A stretch of DNA of 6,937 nt from Rickettsiales bacterium. GTDB lineage: Bacteria; Pseudomonadota; Alphaproteobacteria; Rickettsiales; UBA3002. Where the stretch lies: positions 1-6,937 of the forward strand of contig PBPD01000073.1 in NCBI GenBank assembly GCA_002725445.1, written 5' to 3'. Of the stretch, positions 1 to 4,937 are shown in pieces. Position 1 is the stretch's first letter, and each line of letters opens with the position of its first letter. Under the pieces are notes generated by a model that saw nothing but the letters and a program-made list of their open reading frames with translations, ran no database searches and was not told the DNA's origin. The translations under genes and the position numbers were made by a program.

Positions 1-110
1 TGTGCTGCGAGTGGGTGTGCCGCGGCAATCGCATAACGTTCAGACGCAAGCGCGGCTGAGTTCCAAGCAACTAAAACAGCTAGAAAAATCGCCCCTAAGA
101 ACCCATGCAT
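1..110 (-). CDS. Gamma-glutamyltransferase-like protein, N-terminal fragment (runs off left edge)
   Basis: Reading the minus strand from the ATG at 110-108 gives 36 open codons to the window edge. The first ~22 residues look like a Sec signal peptide: a hydrophobic core (GAIFLAVLVAW) then NSAALA, with cleavage plausible after ALA. The mature start contains ERYAIAAAHPLAA, which resembles the N-terminal motif of gamma-glutamyltransferases (GMVA-AHPLAS/A in this family). Such enzymes are periplasmic or secreted Ntn-hydrolases that cleave or transfer gamma-glutamyl groups, for example from glutathione. The catalytic Thr and all later motifs lie outside the window, so the identity rests on about a dozen residues. 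An AAAGGA Shine-Dalgarno (126-121) sits 10 nt before this ATG. An in-frame ATG at 149-147 would add 13 mostly polar residues and is the less likely start. The gene is divergent from csbD. Confidence 0.55.
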   Translation of the reverse strand, partial: MHGFLGAIFLAVLVAWNSAALASERYAIAAAHPLAA

Positions 111-120
111 ATGCCTACCA

Positions 121-126
121 TCCTTT
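121..126 (-). promoter_or_regulatory. Ribosome binding site for the left-edge gene
   Basis: On the minus strand AAAGGA lies 10 nt upstream of the ATG at 110. It supports that start over the in-frame ATG at 149, although the latter also has an AAGG-like element about 7 nt upstream. Confidence 0.4.
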
Positions 127-208
127 CGTGAGAACGCGTCACCCTCCATTTATAGGCCTTTTATATCTTACGCTTATGCGACGCATCGCGGTTTAAGCAG
201 CCTAACGG

Positions 209-225
209 TAACGTTGATATCGTTA
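209..225. repeat. Short inverted repeat upstream of csbD
   Basis: TAACG (209-213) and CGTTA (221-225) form a 5-bp inverted repeat with a 7-nt spacer, 28 nt before the csbD ATG. The spacing gives roughly one helical turn between half-site centres, as expected of a dimeric regulator site. The motif is short enough to arise by chance. Confidence 0.3.
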
Positions 226-253
226 TTAACCGAACAATGCAATGGAGGCTTCC

Positions 254-457
254 ATGAATACAGATAGCATTAAAGGCAACTGGAAAGAGCTGAAAGGCAA
301 AATCCAGGAGAAATGGGGAGAAATCACTGATGATGAGCTCGACCAAATCGAAGGCAACCGCAAACAACTCGTTGGCACGCTTCAACAAAAATATGGCTAT
401 GCCAAAGATGAAGCTGAACGAGAAGTGGACGAATTCGAACGCCGCGCTGCCGCATAA
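254..457 (+). CDS. csbD: CsbD family stress protein
   Basis: A 67-residue, highly charged, hydrophilic protein. It shows the family pattern throughout: an N-terminal NTDSIKGNWKELKGKIQEKWG, then ITDDELDQIEGNRKQLVG, then the LQQKYGYAKDEAEREV tail. Length matches family members such as E. coli YjbJ (69 aa). CsbD-like proteins are small cytosolic proteins induced by general stress or stationary phase (SigB in Bacillus, RpoS in E. coli); their molecular role is unknown. An in-frame ATG at 242 is rejected as the start because GGAGG at 244-248 lies 5 nt before the ATG at 254 and would be inside that longer reading frame. It opens a run of envelope/stress genes. A hairpin covers its stop codon. Confidence 0.93.
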   Translation: MNTDSIKGNWKELKGKIQEKWGEITDDELDQIEGNRKQLVGTLQQKYGYAKDEAEREVDEFERRAAA

Positions 458-468
458 ATTATCGGCAG
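447..468 (+). terminator. Hairpin over the csbD stop codon, possible attenuator or weak terminator
   Basis: CTGCCG (447-452) and CGGCAG (463-468) are perfect 6-bp arms around a 10-nt AT-rich loop that contains the TAA stop. The loop can pair a little further if one C bulges. It is followed by ACACCATCTTTTC rather than a clean T-tract, so strong intrinsic termination is doubtful. It might instead stabilise the csbD message end and let expression of csbD differ from the genes after it. Confidence 0.35.
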
Positions 469-516
469 ACACCATCTTTTCTATACACCGTATAACTAAC
501 TAAAGGAGATTTACTC

Positions 517-819
517 ATGGCCACTACGCAAGGCGAAATCAAAGAACTTAAGCAACATATTGCCAATCTGGAAGATATGTTGAGTACTCACGTAAAAGAA
601 ACTGGTAACGGTTCCAGCACTTTCAGCGCAGAAAACCTGAAAGGTATGGCACATAATGCAGGCGAGAATCTGCGCAGTTATGTATCGGATAAACGCGCTC
701 AACTGGATGATGTACGCGCTACCACCGAAGCGACGATTGCAAAACGTCCGTTTGCAAGCACCGCTGTAGCATTCGGTGCAGGCGCAGTGATTGCAGCGCT
801 ATTGAGCCGTCGTTCGTAA
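517..819 (+). CDS. YqjD/ElaB-like tail-anchored membrane protein (DUF883)
   Basis: A 100-residue protein with a soluble, coiled-coil-prone N-terminal part (residues ~5-75, rich in E, K, Q and A) and one C-terminal transmembrane helix at ~79-96. The end is typical of the DUF883 family: a KRPFAS turn, then a Gly/Ala-rich helix ending LLSRRS. E. coli members YqjD, ElaB and YgaM sit in the inner membrane by this tail; YqjD binds ribosomes in stationary phase, and ElaB is linked to stress tolerance. The N-terminal half is less conserved, so ribosome binding cannot be assumed. AGGAG at 504-508 lies 8 nt before the ATG. The next gene encodes a YqjE-like protein, matching the yqjD-yqjE order of E. 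coli. Confidence 0.85.
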   Translation: MATTQGEIKELKQHIANLEDMLSTHVKETGNGSSTFSAENLKGMAHNAGENLRSYVSDKRAQLDDVRATTEATIAKRPFASTAVAFGAGAVIAALLSRRS

Positions 820-841
820 TCGCAAGAAGGAGTAGCCCACA

Positions 842-1378
842 ATGTCCTCGGCAATGGATACACTAACTCACTGGGCGGCAGGCCACGTACTGCCGGATGA
901 ACAAACCGTGCAAAAGGCAATGCGTTATCTTGCCGCTGCAGTGGGTTGGGCTATTTGCGGTGCCATCTTAACTGGCGGACTATTATGCCTTGGCCTGTAT
1001 GGCCTGTTTGTAGGCATGCAATATTATGGGTTAGCCCCTGTGCCCGCAGCCTTCATGGTAGCTTTACTAGCAGCGCTGGGCGCACTGGTGTGCCTGCTCA
1101 TGACGCGCGATCGTATCAACCGATTAGCAAAATTAGAATATTCCACTCGCCGCAGTGACCCTATGCCTGATTTGGTAAATAGTGCGGCCAGTCTGGTTAA
1201 CGCATTCGTGGACGGGTTTATTTCACACCCTCCACACCAACCGCATTCGAGCCAACAAAGTCAAAGCAGTCAATTTACGGATAATGCTGGCTATGCATCG
1301 GGCTCTGAATTGTCTCCTCACGAAATTAATGCAGACGACGTGAGTGTAGGCACACCTAACGGGTCTGCAAAACATTAA
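842..1378 (+). CDS. YqjE-like two-helix membrane protein (holin superfamily III-like)
   Basis: A 178-residue protein. Residues 1-30 are soluble, two transmembrane helices lie at ~34-58 and ~66-88, and a TRDRINRL positively charged stretch follows the second. This hairpin topology and its position directly after a DUF883 gene fit the YqjE / holin-superfamily-III group. Members are inner-membrane proteins of unknown biochemical role; the holin name is a family label and does not show lysis activity. Residues ~105-178 form a polar extension absent from short YqjE proteins, with a His/Pro/Ser/Gln-rich run at ~129-144 that is probably disordered. AAGGAG at 827-832 lies 9 nt before the ATG. Gap to the upstream gene is 22 nt. 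A start at the in-frame ATG 854 is possible but farther from the ribosome site. Confidence 0.7.
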   Translation: MSSAMDTLTHWAAGHVLPDEQTVQKAMRYLAAAVGWAICGAILTGGLLCLGLYGLFVGMQYYGLAPVPAAFMVALLAALGALVCLLMTRDRINRLAKLEYSTRRSDPMPDLVNSAASLVNAFVDGFISHPPHQPHSSQQSQSSQFTDNAGYASGSELSPHEINADDVSVGTPNGSAKH

Positions 1379-1388
1379 GGAGAAGACA

Positions 1389-1574
1389 ATGTTACAATTA
1401 GCTTTATTGTTCTTTATTGTCGCCCTTGTAGCTGCAGCCTTTGGTTTTGGAGGAATCGCAGCCGCATCGGCTGGTATCGCGAAAATCCTGTTTTTCGTAT
1501 TCTTGGGATTATTCGTACTTTCACTCATTTTCGGTTTAGCACGCGGCGCTGATCGCGCAGCTGGAACAGACTAA
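1389..1574 (+). CDS. DUF1328 (YtjA/UPF0391-type) small membrane protein
   Basis: A 61-residue peptide that is almost all membrane: helices at ~3-28 and ~32-50, then a short polar GADRAAGTD tail. The family hallmarks are visible: FFIVALVAAAFGFGGIA in the first helix, a GIAKILFFVFL middle and a final LIFGL. E. coli YtjA belongs to this family; function is unknown, and members often sit with csbD-like and other stress genes. AAGGAG (1377-1382) overlaps the stop codon of the upstream gene and lies 6 nt before the ATG, so the two are probably translated from one message. Confidence 0.88.
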   Translation: MLQLALLFFIVALVAAAFGFGGIAAASAGIAKILFFVFLGLFVLSLIFGLARGADRAAGTD

Positions 1575-1586
1575 CAAGGAGGTTTC

Positions 1587-1829
1587 ATGTTAATCCGTAA
1601 TGCAATCATATCATTACTGTTAGCGCTGGGTGTTGCCGCATGTGGTAGCAGCCAATCCGACCGCTCCCTTAGCGGAGCTGGTGTGGGTGCAGGTGTCGGC
1701 GCAGCAGGTGCCGCAGCCACTGGCGGAAATGCTGTCACAGGTGGTGTAGTGGGCGCTGCTGCAGGTGCTGCCGCAGGTGCACTAACAGATGAAGAAGATA
1801 TCGATTTGGGTGAGCCTGCTTGGGAGTAG
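1587..1829 (+). CDS. Glycine-zipper lipoprotein (OsmB-like)
   Basis: An 80-residue protein with a lipoprotein signal peptide: M-L-I-R, a hydrophobic core, then a VAAC lipobox with Cys19 as the lipidated residue. The mature part has a short Ser/Asp-rich linker, then residues ~29-66 made almost only of Gly, Ala and Val in a GxxxG-like glycine-zipper pattern. It ends in an acidic tail (TDEEDIDLGEPAWE). Layout resembles OsmB and other glycine-zipper lipoproteins, which associate with the outer membrane and are often stress induced; the molecular role is unknown. AAGGAGG (1576-1582) lies 4 nt before the ATG, 12 nt after the previous gene. The Gly/Ala repeats could also reflect composition bias, so assignment beyond lipoprotein is tentative. 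Confidence 0.8.
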   Translation: MLIRNAIISLLLALGVAACGSSQSDRSLSGAGVGAGVGAAGAAATGGNAVTGGVVGAAAGAAAGALTDEEDIDLGEPAWE

Positions 1830-1832
1830 GCT
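1813..1832 (+). terminator. Hairpin over the lipoprotein stop codon
   Basis: AGCCTGCT (1813-1820) pairs with AGTAGGCT (1825-1832) in an 8-bp stem with one G-U pair and a four-base TGGG loop. The TAG stop lies in the 3' arm. No T-tract follows (TATCATATATAATC comes next), so it is not a standard intrinsic terminator. It may pause polymerase or protect the 3' end of a processed message, separating the stress genes from the regulator. Confidence 0.35.
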
Positions 1833-1847
1833 TATCATATATAATCA

Positions 1848-1876
1848 TTGGATTTAGGCGGTTTATCGTCTATATC
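1848..1876 (+). promoter_or_regulatory. Weak candidate promoter for the kdpE-like gene
   Basis: TTGGAT (1848-1853) and TATATC (1871-1876) are separated by exactly 17 nt and precede the regulator start by about 32 nt. Matches to the sigma-70 consensus are poor (about 3/6 and 4/6). The 79-bp gap here, the longest in the cassette, is the main reason to suspect separate transcription. Confidence 0.22.
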
Positions 1877-1908
1877 ATTTAATAACCTATTTGGGGCAGG
1901 AATATATT

Positions 1909-2646
1909 ATGAGCGTTATTAAAAATACTGTGTTGATCGTAGACGATGAACCGCAAATCCGTAAATTACTGACTATCACGCTTGAAGGCGCTGGGTACAA
2001 AACAGTGGAGTGCGACAACGGCAAAGAAGCGATTCGCTTAAGCGCTTCCGCAAAGCCAGACCTCGTATTGCTAGACCTCGGTTTGCCAGATATCGATGGC
2101 AAGGAAGTAATTGAAGGTGTGCGCGAATGGTCGCAGCTGCCTATTATTATTTTATCTGTCCGCAATGACGATGACGAAATCGCCAGCGCTCTGAACAAAG
2201 GTGCTGATGATTACGTGACCAAACCGTTTAATCACGAAGTATTATTAGCGCGCATTAACGCCAATTTGCGCAAAGCCGCGACACAAGAAGCCGGTGAGCC
2301 GGAGCTGTCCAACGGCTACATCCGCATGGATCTGGTGCGTCACGAAGTCTTTATTTCCGATGAAAAAACATCTCTCACCCCAAAAGAATATGAGCTGCTG
2401 CGCTATTTGTTAACACACCGCGGCAAGATGCTGACCCACAAACAGATTCTGAAAGAAGTATGGGGCCCTGCGCATGGCGACGACATGCAGTATTTGCGTG
2501 TATATATCAGCCAGTTGCGCGAAAAAATTGAACCAGACCCTTCGGATCCAATCTACGTGGTGACCGAGCCTGGCATTGGCTACCGCATGGAGGTTATCGA
2601 TAACGAGACTGCGGCGGCACCAAGCCAAGCGGCCGTAAACGAGTAG
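1909..2646 (+). CDS. kdpE: KdpE-like response regulator, OmpR/PhoB family
   Basis: A 245-residue two-domain regulator. The receiver (residues ~6-120) has acidic D12/D13, phosphoacceptor D56 in LLDLGLPD, switch S83 and K105 in VTKPF. A winged-helix DNA-binding domain follows (~135-230), with SLTPKEYELLRYLL at its start, recognition-helix region YLRVYISQLREKI and the terminal wing VVTEPGIGYRM. The YLRVYISQLR and EPGIGYRM signatures are closest to KdpE, which responds to KdpD and activates kdpFABC in K+ limitation. No kdpFABC is present here, so its target may differ. The ATG at 1909 is chosen over a TTG at 1891 because GGGGCAGGA (1893-1901) gives a site 7 nt upstream. A ~15-residue polar tail extends past the wing. 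A KdpD-like kinase lies on the opposite strand ~3.2 kb away. Confidence 0.88.
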   Translation: MSVIKNTVLIVDDEPQIRKLLTITLEGAGYKTVECDNGKEAIRLSASAKPDLVLLDLGLPDIDGKEVIEGVREWSQLPIIILSVRNDDDEIASALNKGADDYVTKPFNHEVLLARINANLRKAATQEAGEPELSNGYIRMDLVRHEVFISDEKTSLTPKEYELLRYLLTHRGKMLTHKQILKEVWGPAHGDDMQYLRVYISQLREKIEPDPSDPIYVVTEPGIGYRMEVIDNETAAAPSQAAVNE

Positions 2647-2751
2647 TCTGCACAATCTCTATATTTATTTTCTCTTTATACTCAGCTCTCACAGCCTTCT
2701 TTAGCTTTTATACCTGTATTGGCATACTGGGACACATAAGGAGATTTGATT
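2647..2751 (+). promoter_or_regulatory. Intergenic gap, possible start of the downstream four-gene unit
   Basis: This 105-nt pyrimidine-rich gap separates the kdpE-like gene from the membrane-protein gene. I see no strong hairpin terminator. A weak promoter candidate is TTTAGC (2700-2705) with CATACT (2723-2728) at 17-nt spacing; another -10-like TATACT (2677-2682) has no partner. AAGGAG at 2738-2743 serves the next gene. Confidence 0.25.
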
Positions 2752-3042
2752 ATGAGAAAGCGTTATAGCATTTTAAAATATCTACTTGGGTTTATCGCCC
2801 TGTTTGGCTCACTCTTTGGTGTATTTTATGTATTCGCCAGTATTAACCTAGCAAACACACCCTACTGGTTGAGTGGAACACTCGGAACATTAGGCTTCTT
2901 AGCACTTATTGGCTTATTAGCTACGTTGTTCCTAAGTAAATCTGCCAAGCTAACCCGCGACACTCAGCATGACCACTCGCGCCCCGAATTTAAGAAATTC
3001 GCGGAGCCTGGTCCGCAGGATGCCCGTACACATATGAAGTAG
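2752..3042 (+). CDS. Two-helix inner-membrane protein, function unknown
   Basis: A 96-residue protein I do not recognise as a named family. It starts MRKRYSILKY, then a transmembrane helix at ~10-32, a short loop containing NTPYW, and a second helix at ~40-62 rich in Gly and Leu. The remaining ~33 residues form a polar, His/Asp/Lys-rich tail (TRDTQHDHSRPEFKKF). By the positive-inside rule the basic N-terminus and the tail are probably cytoplasmic. AAGGAG lies 8 nt before the ATG at 2752; a TTG two codons earlier is rejected because it is only 2 nt from that site. The next gene follows after 5 nt, so it probably leads the unit that ends with the amidoligase and amidotransferase genes. Confidence 0.7.
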   Translation: MRKRYSILKYLLGFIALFGSLFGVFYVFASINLANTPYWLSGTLGTLGFLALIGLLATLFLSKSAKLTRDTQHDHSRPEFKKFAEPGPQDARTHMK

Positions 3043-3047
3043 GCGTT

Positions 3048-3266
3048 ATGCGATATATTGGCCTAGTTATTATTGGAGGATGCCTGTGTGCTTGTGGAAA
3101 TCTACAGCATCAGGCTTCTCCTCTCGATAAGGCCATTGGTAAGCAAATAATGTCACAAGAAATGTATGACGGACCAGATGGCACAGCGGGCACTGCTCCT
3201 AATACATATAGATTAGATTTTTTCAGCACAGGCGAGCTTTTGCCACGAACAGGAGCGTATGACTGA
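3048..3266 (+). CDS. Short putative lipoprotein next to the amidoligase gene
   Basis: A 72-residue protein with a short signal peptide: MRY, a hydrophobic core IGLVIIGG, then a lipobox-like CLCAC with Cys16 as the likely lipidated residue. Cysteines at -2 and -4 are unusual; -2 is usually Ala, Ser, Thr or Val. The mature region is polar with no repeats or domain I recognise; it includes GPDGTAGTAPNTYRLDF and ends RTGAYD. The ribosome site is weak (a TAGG at the upstream stop), so translation may depend on the preceding gene. Its last 8 nt (ATGACTGA) overlap the amidoligase start. The conserved-looking frame and overlaps support a real gene, but without a family match it could be a marginal call. 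Confidence 0.6.
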   Translation: MRYIGLVIIGGCLCACGNLQHQASPLDKAIGKQIMSQEMYDGPDGTAGTAPNTYRLDFFSTGELLPRTGAYD

Positions 3267-4242
3267 TAATAACATGCCACATGCCAGCTACAGTAGGAAT
3301 TTTCAGGATGAACCGAGGAAAGTCGGTATCGAGCTTGAATTTATCGGTGTGAGTATCGACCAAACCGCCGACCTCATCTCGGATATTATTGGGGGAAGCC
3401 GTTCGCGAGCGAATGACCATGTGTTAGAAATAGAACATGATGACTATGGTACGTTTCGCGTAGAGCTGGATTCCAGCCTAATGCAAAAACTATCCGATAG
3501 CAGTAAATCAAATGGTGAATATGCCTTCTTGGCAAAAGCAGGGCACGCAGCGCTCTCGCCTATTTTGTCGCAGGTTGTGCCCGTAGAAATTGTTACGCCA
3601 CCGCTGCCAATCGAAGCAATCGACACATTTGAAGACATTGTACAAGCCTTACGCAGCGCCGGTGCAAAAGGCACATCTGCAAGCCAAATCAACGCATTTG
3701 GGGTGCACTTCAACCCTGACATCCCGGACAAAAAACCTGAGACTATCCTGGCGTTCATTCAGGCCTTTGGGCTTTTGTACCCTATGTTGAAAGAGAGCAT
3801 GGAAACCGACCTGACCCGCGAAGTAACGCCTTTCATTTCGCCCTACCCCAAAGAATATGTGTCCATGATTCTGCATCCGGACTATGCGCCAAACTGGCAG
3901 CAATTAATCGACCATTACATACAGTATAACCCTACACGTGACCGTGCGCTTGACATGCTGCCGCTATTTGCATGGATAGAGGAAGACAGGGTACGCTCGC
4001 AAGTAGAGTCGCACCTGATCAAAGCCCGTCCCACCTTCCATTTTCGTATGCCCAACAGCCGCGTGGATGAGCCAGACTGGAGCATCAATAAGGAATGGCG
4101 GCACTGGCTGGAAATTGAAGCGCTCGCTTTTGATGATGACCGCCGGCGCGAAATGGCAGAAGCCTATCACCGTATTTTGCAATCGCCATGGCCTTTCAGT
4201 GAAACGCGCTGGAGGGAACAAGGAAAGCAGTGGGTATCATGA
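3259..4242 (+). CDS. Amidoligase family protein (glutamine-synthetase-like COOH-NH2 ligase)
   Basis: A 327-residue soluble protein, no signal peptide. The N-terminal KVGIELEFIG (G23, E25, E27) has the metal/ATP-binding GxExE pattern of the gamma-glutamylcysteine/glutamine-synthetase fold. It is followed by VELD (E69, D71), EIVTPPL (E110-L116) and GVHFNP (148-153). The C-terminal half has FRMPNSRVDEPDW and HWLEIEALAFDD, as in Amidoligase_2-type proteins. These enzymes are predicted to use ATP to join a carboxyl to an amine, giving a new amide bond; the substrate is unknown and few members have been studied. It overlaps the upstream lipoprotein gene by 8 nt and the next gene by 4 nt (ATGA). AGGAG at 3251-3255 is too near the ATG at 3259 (3 nt) to be ideal, and an in-frame ATG at 3274 (residue 6) is an alternative. 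Confidence 0.85.
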   Translation: MTDNNMPHASYSRNFQDEPRKVGIELEFIGVSIDQTADLISDIIGGSRSRANDHVLEIEHDDYGTFRVELDSSLMQKLSDSSKSNGEYAFLAKAGHAALSPILSQVVPVEIVTPPLPIEAIDTFEDIVQALRSAGAKGTSASQINAFGVHFNPDIPDKKPETILAFIQAFGLLYPMLKESMETDLTREVTPFISPYPKEYVSMILHPDYAPNWQQLIDHYIQYNPTRDRALDMLPLFAWIEEDRVRSQVESHLIKARPTFHFRMPNSRVDEPDWSINKEWRHWLEIEALAFDDDRRREMAEAYHRILQSPWPFSETRWREQGKQWVS

Positions 4243-4937
4243 CGGAGAGTAAATATAAACCGCGCATTGGCGTAACCCTGCCCGACGAGGGATACCGCAT
4301 GCTGAAATATTTCTCGCAGCTGGGGGTAAAACTCGCTGGCGGCGAGCCCGTGGCACTAACCGCGTCTGAACCTCATTACGGCGAAAAGCTCGATGGCCTG
4401 TTGCTGGCTGGGGGGCGCGATATTTACCCGCCACGCTATGACCAACCCGCCAAACGAGAATATACGTACGACCATAACCGTGATGCCATGGAAGAACACT
4501 GGTTTCATGATGCTACTGAGCAGAATATCCCGGTGCTGGGCGTCTGCCGCGGCGCGCAATTTATCAATATATTGCGTGGCGGCTCCTTGCATCGCGATTT
4601 CTCGAAAGTCTATGAAAAAGCAGAATACCCTAACGGTACTATCGCCCGCATTTTCTACCGCAAGCTCATGTTTGTGAAAAAAGAATCACGGATTTTTTCC
4701 ATTCTTCACTGCACCAAATGCGCTGTAAACAGCATGCACACCCAATCTATTGATGCGTTGGGTGAAGGATTAGAAGTCAGCGGGCAGGAAGCAAACGGCA
4801 TCGTGCAATGTATTGAAGATAAAAACCACCCATGGATGCTAGGGGTACAGTTTCACCCGGAATTCATGCTGCATGTGCGTAAATACAGACGCCTGTTCCG
4901 CCAACTGGTTAAGCAGGCAGAACTGCAACGCGCCTAA
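4239..4937 (+). CDS. Class I glutamine amidotransferase-like / gamma-glutamyl hydrolase (peptidase C26, PuuD-type)
   Basis: A 232-residue cytosolic enzyme of the class I glutaminase fold. Visible features are LDGLLLAGGRDIYP (51-64), the nucleophile Cys103 in LGVCRGAQ, VNSMHTQSI (163-171), and the His206/Glu208 pair in GVQFHPE, completing a Cys-His-Glu triad. The GGxDxxP and SMHxQ motifs match peptidase C26/PuuD-like members, which hydrolyse gamma-glutamyl amides, rather than synthetase-bound amidotransferases. It begins at ATG 4239, overlapping the amidoligase stop by 4 nt (ATGA). The GTG at 4230 is too near AGGAAAG (4221-4227) to be favoured. Pairing with an amidoligase suggests it removes or remodels a gamma-glutamyl group on the same substrate, or supplies ammonia to the ligase; the sequence cannot decide. 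Its stop overlaps the mgtC-like gene stop. Confidence 0.85.
   Translation: MTESKYKPRIGVTLPDEGYRMLKYFSQLGVKLAGGEPVALTASEPHYGEKLDGLLLAGGRDIYPPRYDQPAKREYTYDHNRDAMEEHWFHDATEQNIPVLGVCRGAQFINILRGGSLHRDFSKVYEKAEYPNGTIARIFYRKLMFVKKESRIFSILHCTKCAVNSMHTQSIDALGEGLEVSGQEANGIVQCIEDKNHPWMLGVQFHPEFMLHVRKYRRLFRQLVKQAELQRA

Larger units (their letters stand above)
111..253. promoter_or_regulatory. Divergent intergenic region between the left-edge gene and csbD
   Basis: About 143 bp separate two divergent starts, so promoters for both directions should lie here. I found no convincing -35/-10 pair on either strand. I also found no clear match to the alphaproteobacterial EcfG pattern (GGAAC, ~16 nt, CGTT), which one might expect for csbD. 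The visible structure is an AT-rich stretch at 148-170 and an inverted repeat at 209-225. Confidence 0.45.

Noticed and set aside
2..196. Plus-strand open frame of 64 codons starting with GTG
   Set aside because: It has no ribosome site, no family resemblance and irregular composition. It lies opposite the minus-strand signal-peptide gene, which explains the region better.
111..253. EcfG-type general stress promoter before csbD
   Set aside because: CGTT occurs at 212-215 and 221-224, but no GGAAC-like -35 element lies about 16-17 nt upstream of either.
161..475. Minus-strand open frame opposite csbD
   Set aside because: It is the antisense of the clear CsbD gene, and its hydrophobic runs arise from the Lys/Glu-rich codons of that gene read backwards.
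699..920. Minus-strand open frame across the DUF883 and YqjE-like genes
   Set aside because: It is antisense to two genes with good ribosome sites and family motifs, and shows no domain.
842..1378. Phage holin, implying prophage remains
   Set aside because: The holin-III label is a structural family name. The neighbours are stress genes, with no phage lysis, structural or integrase genes in the window.
1680..1785. Tandem DNA repeat in the lipoprotein gene
   Set aside because: The GGTGC/GCAGG-like recurrence reflects Gly/Ala codons of the glycine zipper, not a regular repeat unit.
2410..2655. Minus-strand open frame opposite the KdpE-like DNA-binding domain
   Set aside because: The plus strand encodes a complete conserved winged-helix domain there, so the frame is a shadow.
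4393..4677. Plus-strand open frame inside the amidotransferase gene
   Set aside because: It is a frame-shifted reading of the gene containing Cys103 and has no ribosome site or homology signal.
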